From Prevotella sp. (lineage in GTDB: Bacteria > Bacteroidota > Bacteroidia > Bacteroidales > Bacteroidaceae), in assembly GCA_017965725.1 (NCBI GenBank), contig JAGCPK010000041.1, forward strand, positions 1 to 36,074: a DNA stretch of 36,074 nt, given 5' to 3'. Numbering within the stretch: position 1 is the first letter of the stretch; the number at the start of each line of letters is the position of its first letter. Shown piece by piece: positions 22,942 through 30,807 of this stretch. Both the position numbers and the translations under genes were made by a program. The notes under the pieces are model-generated. The model ran no database searches. It had not been told where the DNA came from and saw only the letters and a list, made by a program, of their open reading frames with translations.

Positions 22942-23772
22942 ATGAATCGGAAACTGTTTTGTGAAATCTCGCCTTTTACCTATCGTCTGTCAATGGAAAA
23001 AGAGATTCTGAAGCGTCATCTTCAGGATACGCTTCATAAAACTCATTTCGCCTCAGAGCGAACTGAGACTCTCTTACCCGTGCTCGTCTATCGTCATAAC
23101 TCGCTCATCCGTCGCCGACTGGGAAATGTCAACATGCAATTGCAGGAGAACAAAGCGATAAATCTGGCTTTGGCGGTAAAACACATCGATGGCCTGCTGA
23201 TTCGTCCTGGCGAGACATTCTCAATATGGAAACTCATCGGGCGGACTACCAAGCGAAAAGGTTACAAAGAGGGACTGACCATCGCAAAAGGGAAACCCTC
23301 ACAAGGCATCGGTGGAGGCATGTGCCAGTTGTCGAACCTGATTCACTGGCTCATATTGCACAGTGAACTGACCATTACGGAACATCATCACCACGACGGA
23401 TTGGATCTGTTCCCCGACTTCGGCCGTCAGATACCCTTCGGAACAGGCACCAGTATATCGTATAATTACATCGATTATCGTTTCAGGAATAACACCGCCA
23501 ACACTTATCAGATTCGGCTTTGGGTGGATGACGAATATCTGTGTGGTGAACTACGTGCTGTAGAGCATCAGCCCCACTCTTTTCACATTCATGCCGAGAA
23601 CGAGTATTTCTCACGTGAGAATAACGTAGTTTATCGCAATGGTGAGGTGTATCGCGACATCATCGATCGCGAAACCGGCAAGTGCCTTGAAAGTCAACTC
23701 ATCCGCACCAACCATGCCAGAGTAATGTATGATTGTCCACCGTCGCTAATAATTAAAGAAGACAACAAATGA
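22942..23772 (+). CDS. VanW-family protein
   Basis: A 276-residue protein of the VanW family, found beside glycopeptide-resistance genes in some bacteria but with no established biochemical role. The family core is clear: NKAINLALAVKHIDGLLIRPGETFSIWKLIG, then GYKEGLTIAKGKPSQGIGGGMCQLSNLIHWLIL, a Ser/Cys-containing Gly-rich stretch, and HHHHDGLDLFPDFGRQIPFGTGTSISYNYIDYRF. No signal peptide. ATG 22942 is used because the open frame further upstream passes through a second -7 element. No van resistance genes accompany it. It overlaps the following lipoprotein gene by 4 bases (ATGA), the start of a four-gene operon. Confidence 0.85.
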   Translation: MNRKLFCEISPFTYRLSMEKEILKRHLQDTLHKTHFASERTETLLPVLVYRHNSLIRRRLGNVNMQLQENKAINLALAVKHIDGLLIRPGETFSIWKLIGRTTKRKGYKEGLTIAKGKPSQGIGGGMCQLSNLIHWLILHSELTITEHHHHDGLDLFPDFGRQIPFGTGTSISYNYIDYRFRNNTANTYQIRLWVDDEYLCGELRAVEHQPHSFHIHAENEYFSRENNVVYRNGEVYRDIIDRETGKCLESQLIRTNHARVMYDCPPSLIIKEDNK

Positions 23773-24692
23773 AATTGATTTTTTTATTTTTCGCCGCAGT
23801 TCTTATGCTAAGTTGTGGCAGTAAGACAGAAAAGTCTGTCAGTAACACAGACTCACTGACAGTTGATTCTATGGCTGATGCAGGTATAGACAAGCACTCT
23901 GAGGCCTATATCCGCCAACGCATCGACACAATCTATAAAGGGGTTGGCAAATCGACGAACCTCATCAGTCGTGACAGTGCCTATTGCTCGCAGCGGTATT
24001 ATGCGCTAATGTGCGAGGCTGTACAGTTTTGTAACGAGGCTGGTGAAATCTTGTACGACTTCGACCACTGGGTGTGTGGACAGGATTGGTCTGACGACTG
24101 GAACTACAAGGTGGCAAAGGTCTATGAAATCACAGATTCTACGGCCCTCGTAGATATGAAAATCCATAACTTCAGCGATACGGAGACCACTATTGCCCTC
24201 CGATTTGAGCGTGACGATTGGTATATCGACGACTTCTCTCCCTCGAAAGATGGCAATGACGACAAGAAATACCTGCGGGATACTATCCGTCGGGGCTTGA
24301 AGTTGCGCGAAAAAGCCAAAACACTCGTTGGCTATTGGGGATGGGTGGGCGATAACTGTCCTGAGTTACTGCTCCGTCTGGAGATGACCGACAAAGGGCT
24401 GGAGGTCACGGAATGTAATATCTATCGTCTCTATGGTTTCGACAAAGCCACCGCTTCCTTCAACGGCACAGACCTTTCTGTCTATGAATTGGATTACGAC
24501 GAGGAGGCTCAGAAACTCAACTATGTGTTCCATTTCGATGCTCACTTGGACAAAAATGGAGATTTAACGGGAGACTGTCTCATCAGACATCCAATAGCCA
24601 GTAGGAACTACGAAGGCCCTATGACCCTACGCAAAGACTACTTTATGTACCGGGACGGTGCCTCAAAGAAACTATCTGACTATGCAGAATAA
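23769..24692 (+). CDS. Lipoprotein, possibly DUF3828-like
   Basis: 307 residues; lipobox LMLSC puts the lipidated cysteine at residue 16, followed by a Ser/Thr/Asp-rich linker. A first domain (about 45-165) has SEAYIRQRIDTIYKGV, SRDSAYCSQRYYALMCEAVQ and a C-terminal strand pattern (VAKVYEITDSTALVDMKIHNF, RDDWYIDDF) reminiscent of DUF3828 proteins. The second half (190-307), with GYWGWVGDNCPELLLRLEMTDKGLEV, is a separate beta-rich domain. Function unknown. The coding strand contains an 8-bp inverted repeat, CTGTCAGT/ACTGACAG, near 23837-23863. Translationally coupled to the VanW-family gene by an ATGA overlap. Confidence 0.7.
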   Translation: MKLIFLFFAAVLMLSCGSKTEKSVSNTDSLTVDSMADAGIDKHSEAYIRQRIDTIYKGVGKSTNLISRDSAYCSQRYYALMCEAVQFCNEAGEILYDFDHWVCGQDWSDDWNYKVAKVYEITDSTALVDMKIHNFSDTETTIALRFERDDWYIDDFSPSKDGNDDKKYLRDTIRRGLKLREKAKTLVGYWGWVGDNCPELLLRLEMTDKGLEVTECNIYRLYGFDKATASFNGTDLSVYELDYDEEAQKLNYVFHFDAHLDKNGDLTGDCLIRHPIASRNYEGPMTLRKDYFMYRDGASKKLSDYAE

Positions 24693-24710
24693 TTCCAGCA
24701 AGATCTTAGT

Positions 24711-25010
24711 ATGAACAAGGTAAAGATTACTGCTATACGCCAGACCGTTTATCCAGACCTGATGGCTAAATACGAGAACCCCATCGAACATGCTTGTGAT
24801 GTCAAAGAAGGACAGCAATGGATATCCGTTGACGGCAAGTGTCCTGAAGGAATGTGCTCTGCTGCGTGGTATTCCATGCGGCAGTTCGTAGAATCCTTGG
24901 CCAGAGGCGAAGGCAACTTCTACGACGGGTGGATGCAGAATCCCATGAGTGCGATGATCAGTTGCAACGACGGTTTCCGTCCTTTCAGTTTCTATCTAGA
25001 GGTTATTTAA
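24711..25010 (+). CDS. TIGR04076-family small protein
   Basis: 99 residues, cytoplasmic. The layout matches TIGR04076: an N-terminal KVKITAIRQTVYPDLMAKYE strand-helix, a conserved Cys (HACDVKEGQQW), the central CPEGMCSAAWYSMRQFVESLARGE and a final CNDGFRPFSFYLEVI. Conserved cysteines suggest metal or redox chemistry, but no function is established. It starts 18 bases after the lipoprotein stop; its own stop TAA is 4 bases from the next ATG. Confidence 0.8.
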   Translation: MNKVKITAIRQTVYPDLMAKYENPIEHACDVKEGQQWISVDGKCPEGMCSAAWYSMRQFVESLARGEGNFYDGWMQNPMSAMISCNDGFRPFSFYLEVI

Positions 25011-25014
25011 TGGT

Positions 25015-25383
25015 ATGAATATTGAACAAGTTAGAGAATTTACATTGTCACTCTATGGGGTGACAGAAGACCAACCATTTGGCGATGACATCATTACCTT
25101 TCGCCTGGAAGGGAAGATCTTTGTTTGCCTATGGGTAGGCGGTGACAATCATGACATGAAGAATTCTGAACCAAGACTCGCATTGAAGTTATCGCCTGAC
25201 AGGAACGAGGAACTACGGACACAGTTTTCGGCAATAACACCAGCTTATCATTGGAACAAGAAACATTGGAGTGACGTGTATTACGAGCAGTTGGATGATT
25301 CCCAGGTTGAGGAATGGATCAAAGAATCTTATCACCTCGTTGCAGCAAAACTACCAAAAACTATTCGACAGAAATATATATAA
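25015..25383 (+). CDS. MmcQ/YjbR-family protein
   Basis: 122 residues with the CyaY-like fold typical of MmcQ/YjbR (DUF419): LTLSLYGVTEDQPFGDDIITFRLEGKIF, the LALKLSPD strand, and the family signature PAYHWNKKHWSDV. The family is often called DNA-binding, but its role is uncertain. Start ATG 25015; an ATG at 25010 reads only three codons. Last gene of the VanW-lipoprotein-TIGR04076-MmcQ operon. Confidence 0.88.
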   Translation: MNIEQVREFTLSLYGVTEDQPFGDDIITFRLEGKIFVCLWVGGDNHDMKNSEPRLALKLSPDRNEELRTQFSAITPAYHWNKKHWSDVYYEQLDDSQVEEWIKESYHLVAAKLPKTIRQKYI

Positions 25384-25447
25384 TCGAATGAAGCAGAGCA
25401 TGAGGGACTCCGCTGCCACTTGGTATCTCCCCTAAACTTGGGAAGGT
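25384..25447. terminator. Possible hairpin between convergent MmcQ and YjbQ genes
   Basis: CTCCCC (25427-25432) can pair with GGGAAG (25440-25445), one G-U, loop of 7; T-runs on either side are weak. The rest of the 64 bases shows no gene. Confidence 0.3.
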
Positions 25448-25864
25448 TTATTCTCCTATGATTGTAACGACCAGTTTTCTAGCCCCACCAAAATTGCGAT
25501 ACTCACAGAAGTAGATTCCCTGCCAGATACCCATGTTCAGACGACTATTAGTAATTGGAATTGTCAGGCTTACGCCACTCAGCGTTGACTTGGCATGGGC
25601 TGGCATGTCATCAGCACCTTCCAGGGTATGCTCGTACTCCGGACGATTCTCAGGAACCAATCGATTGAAAATGGTTTCCATATCTACTCGTACATCAGGA
25701 TCCGCATTTTCATTAATACTAAGTCCACAACTCGTATGCTTACAGAAAATATTCATAATACCCGTCTTAGGCAACATGGGCAACTGACTTAAAATCTCAC
25801 TGGTGACCAGATGGAAACCACGAGACTTTGGTTTTAGTGTTATTTCTATTTGTTGAATCATCAC
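25448..25864 (-). CDS. YjbQ/UPF0047-family protein (secondary thiamine-phosphate synthase type)
   Basis: 138-residue protein of the conserved YjbQ family, whose members can show weak thiamine-phosphate synthase activity; the true role is unsettled. Landmarks: FCKHTSCGLSINENADPDVRVDME (about 40-63), EYEHTLEGADDMPAHAKSTL (76-95) with the conserved His, and the C-terminal GIWQGIYFCEYRNFGGARKLVVTI. Starts M-M at 25864; the second Met is equally possible. Single gene, with a TAAATTTG -7 element at 25894-25901. Confidence 0.9.
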   Translation of the reverse strand: MMIQQIEITLKPKSRGFHLVTSEILSQLPMLPKTGIMNIFCKHTSCGLSINENADPDVRVDMETIFNRLVPENRPEYEHTLEGADDMPAHAKSTLSGVSLTIPITNSRLNMGIWQGIYFCEYRNFGGARKLVVTIIGE

Positions 25865-25923
25865 TTCTTCATAAACAATCCTAAATATTGGTGCAAATTT
25901 AGCAAATCTACAGCATTTTTTCC

Positions 25924-25993
25924 TATTTTTGCATCGATATTTAAATGTATTTAGGTATTACGCCTATAATCAGACACAAAAACCAAGGTTTCT
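25924..25993 (+). promoter_or_regulatory. Promoter and conserved leader A (with upstream ORF) of the exported FMN reductase
   Basis: -7 TATTTTTG (25924-25931), then a transcribed leader strikingly similar to 30734-30807 before GH9: shared blocks TTTGCAT, TTAAATGTATTTAG, TATTACG, TAT-AT and CAGACACAAAAAC. An ATG at 25945 opens an 18-codon frame (MYLGITPII...) that ends with TAG at 25999-26001, overlapping the real start codon at 25994 in another frame. Confidence 0.55.
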
Positions 25994-26728
25994 ATGGATA
26001 GAAGAGATTTCATTAAGAAAGCCACGATGGCCGCTGCAGGTGCGGCTGTCGTATCGCCAGTATCGGCTATGTTGAATACGGTAACGGACGAAGGCAAGAC
26101 CAAGTGTAAAGTACTCATGATTAACGGTAGTCCGAGATCTGACGGCAACACGTTCTGCTGTCTGCAAGAAATAGAGACGACGTTACAAAAACATGGTATC
26201 GAAACTGAAATCGTGCAGATAGGCCGGAAGCCCGTCCGCATGTGTATCAACTGTGGAGGATGCCATCAAAACGGCGGCAAGGGTTGTGTGTTTGACGATG
26301 ACCTATGCAGTGTGATTACTGAGAAGATGGCTACAGCAGATGCACTCATCGTGGGTACGCCCGTGTATTACGGACAGCCGAATGGTGGCGTACTTTCTCT
26401 GATGCAACGTTTGTTTTTCTCCGCAGGCCATCTGGTACAGAACAAACCGGCTGCAGCATTGGCCGTCTGTCGGAGAGGTGGTGCTACAGCCACGCTCCAA
26501 ACCATGAACATGATGTTCGAGATGATGAACATGCCCGTGGTCACCTCACAGTACTGGAACATCGCCTACGGTGCAGGCAAGGGGGAAGTAAAACTCGATA
26601 CTGAAGGCATGCAGACCATGCGCACCCTGGCGACCAACATGGCCTTCTTATTGCAGAAGATTCATGCCGATGGCAATCCTGCACCCCAGCGCGACGAACG
26701 TCCCCAGTTCATGAACTTTATCAGATAA
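25994..26728 (+). CDS. NADPH-dependent FMN reductase / iron-sulfur flavoprotein-like, with Tat signal
   Basis: 244 residues. The N-terminus MDRRDFIKKATMAAAGAAVVSPVSA has a twin-arginine motif (RRDFIK) and hydrophobic stretch, so export of the folded, flavin-loaded protein is expected. The flavodoxin-like domain starts at about residue 38: VLMINGSPRSDGNTF binds the FMN phosphate, CINCGGCHQNGGKGCVF carries closely spaced cysteines like iron-sulfur flavoproteins, and TPVYYGQPNGG contacts the isoalloxazine ring. About half the residues match the paralogue at 30018-30671, which lacks the signal. Expression may be governed by the shared leader A. Confidence 0.88.
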   Translation: MDRRDFIKKATMAAAGAAVVSPVSAMLNTVTDEGKTKCKVLMINGSPRSDGNTFCCLQEIETTLQKHGIETEIVQIGRKPVRMCINCGGCHQNGGKGCVFDDDLCSVITEKMATADALIVGTPVYYGQPNGGVLSLMQRLFFSAGHLVQNKPAAALAVCRRGGATATLQTMNMMFEMMNMPVVTSQYWNIAYGAGKGEVKLDTEGMQTMRTLATNMAFLLQKIHADGNPAPQRDERPQFMNFIR

Positions 26729-26743
26729 GTCACCCCAACCTGT

Positions 26744-27583
26744 TTACCACGGGAACGATTCCGGATCGTTGAGCACGTTCGAGCGCAGATTCTGGTTCAG
26801 GCTGCTGACAGCCTGCATGTCGTCGTCGGAGAGCGAGAATTTCATGATTTCCAGATTCTCGGCAAAGTGATTTGGCTTGGCACGAGGGATGGTTATCAGC
26901 CCTCGCTGCACTATCCAGCGGAGCACAATCTGCGAGGTGGTCTTCTGGTATTTCGCAGCCAGCGACTGGAGCAGCGGATGCCCAACAACATCGATGTCAC
27001 CTTGTCCGAATGGTCCCCATGCCTCCACCTGAATGCCCAACTGGCGATTGTAGGCGATGTTCTCCTCTTGCGTCATAAAAGGATGCACCTCTATCTGATT
27101 GATGACAGGCCGGATCTCAGCATACGAGAGCAGATCGTCCAGATGGTGGCGGTTGAAATTGCTCACGCCAATGGACTTCACCCTACCCTGTCGCACGTAG
27201 TCCTCCATAACCTGCCAGGTATCCTTCACACAGTCTTTCACGGGCCAGTGAATCAGCAGTAGGTCGATGTAGTCAACCTTCAGTTTAGCTAGGCTCTCGT
27301 CAATAGATTTTCGGACGGTCTCTCGACCGTTACGCATCACGTTCGTATTAACCTTGGTAGTGACGAAAATCTCTTGCCTGGGCACTCCGCTGTCAAGAAG
27401 GCCTTGTCCGACCTCAGCCTCGTTTTCATACATTTGCGCCGTATCAACGTGACGGAATCCTACTTCCAAAGCCAGACAAACATTCCTTTGGGCCGTATCT
27501 CCATGTAGCGTCCATGTGCCAACGCCAATCTGTGGAATCTCAATATTATTATTAAGTCTAATCATGGTCCGATCTGTTTCCAT
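26744..27583 (-). CDS. Aldo/keto reductase
   Basis: 279-residue NADPH-dependent TIM-barrel oxidoreductase. The catalytic tetrad is visible: Asp47 (HVDTAQ), Tyr52 (MYENE), Lys77 (TTKV) and His112 (LLIHWP). Substrate- and cofactor-site segments GVSNF, NQIEVHPF and IPRAKPNHFAENL follow in order. It resembles the 2,5-diketo-gluconate reductase-like AKR5 group; the substrate is unknown. ATG 27583 lies 2 bases after the DUF2271 stop; a start at the seventh codon (MIRLNNNIEIP, 27565) is as likely. Ends 15 bases from the convergent FMN reductase. Confidence 0.92.
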   Translation of the reverse strand: METDRTMIRLNNNIEIPQIGVGTWTLHGDTAQRNVCLALEVGFRHVDTAQMYENEAEVGQGLLDSGVPRQEIFVTTKVNTNVMRNGRETVRKSIDESLAKLKVDYIDLLLIHWPVKDCVKDTWQVMEDYVRQGRVKSIGVSNFNRHHLDDLLSYAEIRPVINQIEVHPFMTQEENIAYNRQLGIQVEAWGPFGQGDIDVVGHPLLQSLAAKYQKTTSQIVLRWIVQRGLITIPRAKPNHFAENLEIMKFSLSDDDMQAVSSLNQNLRSNVLNDPESFPW

Positions 27584-27585
27584 GT

Positions 27586-28182
27586 TTATTTCAGAACGGC
27601 TTTCACCTCTGTTACCATGTCTTTGTGCTGCTCATCGGGCTTAGTCAGTTCTGAAGTGAGAGTGATGTTGCCAGGTTTGTCCTTAGTAGTGAATGTTCCT
27701 GTATAGATAATATCACTGTCGAAGAATAGTGTAGCCTCGACTTTCACCTTGTAAGTTCCTGATGGAACGGCTTTTCCATTCTCATCAGTGAAGTCCCACG
27801 TGAAGGTCTGAGTGCCACCATTTTGAGGCGTGGCACCTGTAATGGCATCCAACTGTACATCTGTCTTTTCTTCAGCCTTTGAAATCTTCACCCATGTCGG
27901 TACACAGGCTGGACGCACGATGTAACCACGTTTAGGTTGTTCACCGCCACGGGCACGACCTTTTGTTGTGTATGAGGTGACGAAAAGTGTCTTTACGAAC
28001 TCACCCTTTTCGTTCTCTATCCACACAGCATATTGGTTGGAGCCAGGGCCTGCCTGCTTCTGATAGTTGAATGACACTTCAAGGGTGTTGGCTTTTCCAG
28101 CCTTTTTTGAACTCTGAGCCACTGCAATCACTGATAGCAGCATGACAGCTAGAATCACGGAGATAATCTTTTTTTGTCTCAT
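27586..28182 (-). CDS. Secreted DUF2271-family protein
   Basis: 198 residues with signal peptide (MRQKKIISVILAVMLLSVIAVAQ). DUF2271 features: NQYAVWIENEKGEFVKTLFVT, RPACVPTWVKIS, DAITGATPQNGGTQTFTWDFTDENGKAVPSGTYKVKVEATLFF, and a C-terminal strand. The AITGATP segment is shared with FMN-binding/flavin-transferase partner proteins of the thiamine-biosynthesis lipoprotein type, so an extracytoplasmic redox context is possible but unproven. An in-frame ATG at 28221 would add 13 residues before the Lys-rich n-region; the shorter start is preferred. Operon with the aldo/keto reductase. Confidence 0.8.
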   Translation of the reverse strand: MRQKKIISVILAVMLLSVIAVAQSSKKAGKANTLEVSFNYQKQAGPGSNQYAVWIENEKGEFVKTLFVTSYTTKGRARGGEQPKRGYIVRPACVPTWVKISKAEEKTDVQLDAITGATPQNGGTQTFTWDFTDENGKAVPSGTYKVKVEATLFFDSDIIYTGTFTTKDKPGNITLTSELTKPDEQHKDMVTEVKAVLK

Positions 28183-28231
28183 AACTGTAGTTTTTTGTTG
28201 GGTAATTTGATAAACAATCATAATTTCGATG

Positions 28232-28269
28232 CAAAGATAGCGATTATTTCGTAAATATTACTATCTTTG
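28232..28269. promoter_or_regulatory. Divergent promoters for DUF2271 (-) and msrA (+)
   Basis: TATCTTTG on the minus strand (28232-28239) and TATCTTTG on the plus strand (28262-28269). The msrA leader is about 48 bases and AT-rich. Confidence 0.6.
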
Positions 28270-28321
28270 CAAATAAATTATGCGAAACAATCGAGGATGA
28301 AGATATAAATATAATAATACA

Positions 28322-28897
28322 ATGCAGATAATAGACGAACAACTGATTAATAGCGTTGTGGAAGAGGTAAAGAAATCGCCACAACTGAATGACAAGGATA
28401 TCTACCTTGCAGGAGGCTGTTTCTGGGGAACAGAGCACTACTTCAAGCAGATTGAGGGCGTGGTGGAAACGTCTGTAGGATTTGCCAACGGACACACTCC
28501 CTGCCCGACATATAAGGAGGTCTATACCGATACAACAGGATATGCCGAGACGGTACATGTGAAATACAATCCTGACGTGGTTAGCCTTGAATTCCTGTTG
28601 CAGATGTTCTTCAAGGCCATCGACCCGACAAGTCTCAACAAACAGGGACACGACGAGGGAACTCGCTATCGCACTGGCATCTATTATACCAATGCTGAGG
28701 ACTTACCCATCATCGAAAAGGTATTTGCAGAGGAACAAAAGAATTATCAGCAGCCTTTAGTCGTAGAGAAACTACCTTTGGAGAATTTCTATACAGCTGA
28801 AGAATATCACCAAGACTATCTCGACAAAAATCCCGACGGCTACTGTCATCTGCCCCAGTCGCTGTTTGATTTCGCGAGACAAGCCAAGGAAAAATAG
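28322..28897 (+). CDS. msrA: Peptide-methionine (S)-S-oxide reductase MsrA
   Basis: Repairs S-oxidised methionine using thioredoxin or a resolving cysteine. The 191-residue, single-domain protein (no fused MsrB) has the catalytic GGCFWG with Cys33, VVETSVGFANGH (TPCPTYKEVYTDTTGYAETVHVKYNP follows) and EEYHQDYLDKNPDGYCH, all typical. A cysteine in the YCHLP segment is a likely resolving residue. ATG 28322. Head of an operon with a GNAT protein (2-base gap) and a HAD phosphatase. Confidence 0.96.
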   Translation: MQIIDEQLINSVVEEVKKSPQLNDKDIYLAGGCFWGTEHYFKQIEGVVETSVGFANGHTPCPTYKEVYTDTTGYAETVHVKYNPDVVSLEFLLQMFFKAIDPTSLNKQGHDEGTRYRTGIYYTNAEDLPIIEKVFAEEQKNYQQPLVVEKLPLENFYTAEEYHQDYLDKNPDGYCHLPQSLFDFARQAKEK

Positions 28898-28899
28898 AA

Positions 28900-29343
28900 G
28901 TGAAGCCAATATTGCATAAAAAATCGTTCCAGGAGTTGACGGTGGATGAATTATACGAACTCTTGAGAGTGCGCAGCGAGGTATTCGTTGTAGAACAGAA
29001 CTGCGTCTATCAGGATTTGGACGGAGATGACCAAAACTCCATTCATTTGTGGCTGACAGTGGCTGACAAGGTAGTTGCATTGGCTCATGTTTGTCCTGCA
29101 GGGACTCACATGCAGGAAATTTCAATCGGCAGAGTCATCACCACAGAACGAGGCAAAGGCTATGGCAAGCAGATGATGCTCCATGCCATTGAAACAGCAA
29201 AAAAGCACTTCAATGCAAAACAAATAGATATTGAGGCACAGGAGTATGCCAAAAGATTCTATGAAAGCGTAGGATTCAGGCAGTCATCTGATACCTTCAT
29301 GCTTGATGATATTCCACACATCAAAATGACATTGACAATTTGA
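28900..29343 (+). CDS. ElaA-like GNAT N-acetyltransferase
   Basis: 147 residues, ElaA-type GNAT. Typical opening SFQELTVDELYELLRVRSEVFVVEQNCVYQDLDGDD, then the acetyl-CoA-binding segment IGRVITTERGKGYGKQMM (V-x-x-x-x-R/Q-G-x-G-x-G/K) and EAQEYAKRFYESVGF. Substrate unknown. The start is GTG 28900, 2 bases after the msrA stop; no ATG fits the family's N-terminus. Second gene of the msrA operon. Confidence 0.9.
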   Translation: MKPILHKKSFQELTVDELYELLRVRSEVFVVEQNCVYQDLDGDDQNSIHLWLTVADKVVALAHVCPAGTHMQEISIGRVITTERGKGYGKQMMLHAIETAKKHFNAKQIDIEAQEYAKRFYESVGFRQSSDTFMLDDIPHIKMTLTI

Positions 29344-29359
29344 GATAGGAATTGATGAA

Positions 29360-30037
29360 ATGGACAATATGAATTGTGAAGAGGTATTGAGCAAGGGACT
29401 GATCATTTTCGACTTTGACGGTACGCTGGGCGATACCAGACGTAATATCGTCACGACTATGCAGATGACCATAGCAGAACTGCACATACCTAATCGTAGT
29501 GAGGAGGAATGTGCGGCTACTATCGGACTACCGCTGGCAGAATGCTTCAAAACATTATTTCCAGACATACAGGATGAGTTAGTCTTTCGTTGCGCTGAGA
29601 CATACAGACGGATATTCAATGAGAATCTGAAAACTATCCAACCACAGGCATTCCCTGGCGTTGTTAAAACATTGTCTATTCTGCATCAGAAAGGTTTTAC
29701 ACTTACAATAGCCTCTTCCCGTTCACACAATTCTCTTACAGAGTTGACTCGCAATATGGGTATTGCCAATTACATCTCTTATCTTTTAGGTGCAGATGAT
29801 GTAAAAGAGGCTAAACCAAAACCAGAGCCTGTACTGAAGACCCTCGCAGATATGCATTACGATGCAGGCGAAACACTCGTAGTCGGCGATATGGCTGTTG
29901 ATATTCAAATGGGAGCCAATGCAGGAACGAAGACTTGTGGCGTTACTTGGGGAAACGGTACGAGAAAAGAACTTGAAAATGCTGGTGCCACCTTTATCAT
30001 TGACAGATTTGAGGACCTTATTGAGATTTACAAATAA
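29360..30037 (+). CDS. HAD-family hydrolase, phosphoglycolate-phosphatase-like
   Basis: 225 residues with a C1 helical cap. Motif I FDFDGTLGDT (Asp18, Asp20), motif II in TIASSRS, motif III Lys in AKPKPEP and motif IV VVGDMAVDIQMGANAG. This is the Gph/PGP-like group; the actual phosphate ester is not predictable. Third gene of the msrA-GNAT-HAD operon. Its last 20 bases overlap, tail to tail, the convergent FMN reductase gene. Confidence 0.88.
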   Translation: MDNMNCEEVLSKGLIIFDFDGTLGDTRRNIVTTMQMTIAELHIPNRSEEECAATIGLPLAECFKTLFPDIQDELVFRCAETYRRIFNENLKTIQPQAFPGVVKTLSILHQKGFTLTIASSRSHNSLTELTRNMGIANYISYLLGADDVKEAKPKPEPVLKTLADMHYDAGETLVVGDMAVDIQMGANAGTKTCGVTWGNGTRKELENAGATFIIDRFEDLIEIYK

Positions 30038-30671
30038 AATTAGTTCTTATAGGATTCTCTAACTCTGGATGACCATCCTCGCTAACATTGAGTTTGCGAA
30101 TCATCCAGGCCATGTTGCGGGCAAGTGTTCGCATTGTCTGCATACCCTCCTCATCCTGTGCAGCCTGTCCTGGCGTCTGGCCGTATGCCATGTTCCAGTA
30201 CTGCGAACTGACAAGGGGCATATTCGACATCGTGAAATACTTGTTCAGACGGTCGAACGCTGCTGATGCCCCACCCCTTCTACATACCACTACGCTGGCA
30301 GCAGGTTTGAAGCGCAGTTCAGTACTCAGTGAATAGAACACACGATCGAGCAAGGCACAGAGCGAGCCATTCGGGCCACCATAATAGACAGGCGAACCAA
30401 CAACAAGTCCGTCAATGCCATCTTTGACGGCTCTCCATACCTTATAGTACAAATCATCATGGAAAGTACATCTTGCGCCATTCCTTCCACACATGCCACA
30501 GGCGATGCAACCCTGCACGGCCTGCTTGCCGATGCCGATAATCTCTGTACCAATTCCCTCGCTGTTCAGCGTCTTGGCAACCTCACTCAACGCCGTGAAT
30601 GTATTGCCATTGTCACGAGGACTTCCATTTATCAATAGAACCTTCTTTTCACTGTTTTGTGCCATAATCAT
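30018..30671 (-). CDS. NADPH-dependent FMN reductase / iron-sulfur flavoprotein-like (cytoplasmic paralogue)
   Basis: 217 residues, no export signal. Flavodoxin-like domain with VLLINGSPRDNGNTF, cysteine cluster GCIACGMCGRNGARCTF and SPVYYGGPNGSL. It shares VCRRGGA, SQYWN-AYG and EGMQTMRTLA-NMA blocks with the exported paralogue at 25994-26728. Starts MIMAQ at 30671 or at the Met two codons later. The promoter element TAATTTTG (minus strand, 30696-30703) is divergent from that of GH9. The pair may provide reduced flavin or redox functions on two sides of the membrane; this is inference. Confidence 0.88.
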   Translation of the reverse strand: MIMAQNSEKKVLLINGSPRDNGNTFTALSEVAKTLNSEGIGTEIIGIGKQAVQGCIACGMCGRNGARCTFHDDLYYKVWRAVKDGIDGLVVGSPVYYGGPNGSLCALLDRVFYSLSTELRFKPAASVVVCRRGGASAAFDRLNKYFTMSNMPLVSSQYWNMAYGQTPGQAAQDEEGMQTMRTLARNMAWMIRKLNVSEDGHPELENPIRTNFICKSQ

Positions 30672-30725
30672 GAATAAATTTGTTAATATTGGCTACAAAA
30701 TTACTCAATTTCTGTTGTTTTTCAT

Positions 30726-30807
30726 TATCTTTGCATATAAATTAAATGTATTTAGATATTACGTGTATGATTGACCAGACACAAAAACAATTAGAGTTTG
30801 CTATTAT
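30726..30807 (+). promoter_or_regulatory. Promoter and conserved leader B (with upstream ORF) of GH9
   Basis: -7 TATCTTTG (30726-30733), then the leader homologous to leader A. The upstream frame starts at ATG 30746 (MYLDITCMI...), is 21 codons long and stops with TGA at 30809-30811, one base into the GH9 ATG (ATGA overlap). Aligned with leader A, the region around the upstream ATG (TTAAATGTATTTAG) and a CAGACACAAAAAC block are conserved. Confidence 0.55.

Noticed and set aside
23837-23863. Inverted repeat CTGTCAGT/ACTGACAG in the lipoprotein gene
   Set aside because: Within a Ser/Thr/Asp-rich linker after the lipobox; short and without a T-run, so most likely coincidental.
25384-25447. Possible remnant of an insertion sequence or intergenic repeat
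   Set aside because: A weak hairpin is visible, but there are no terminal repeats, no transposase remnant and no second copy in the window.
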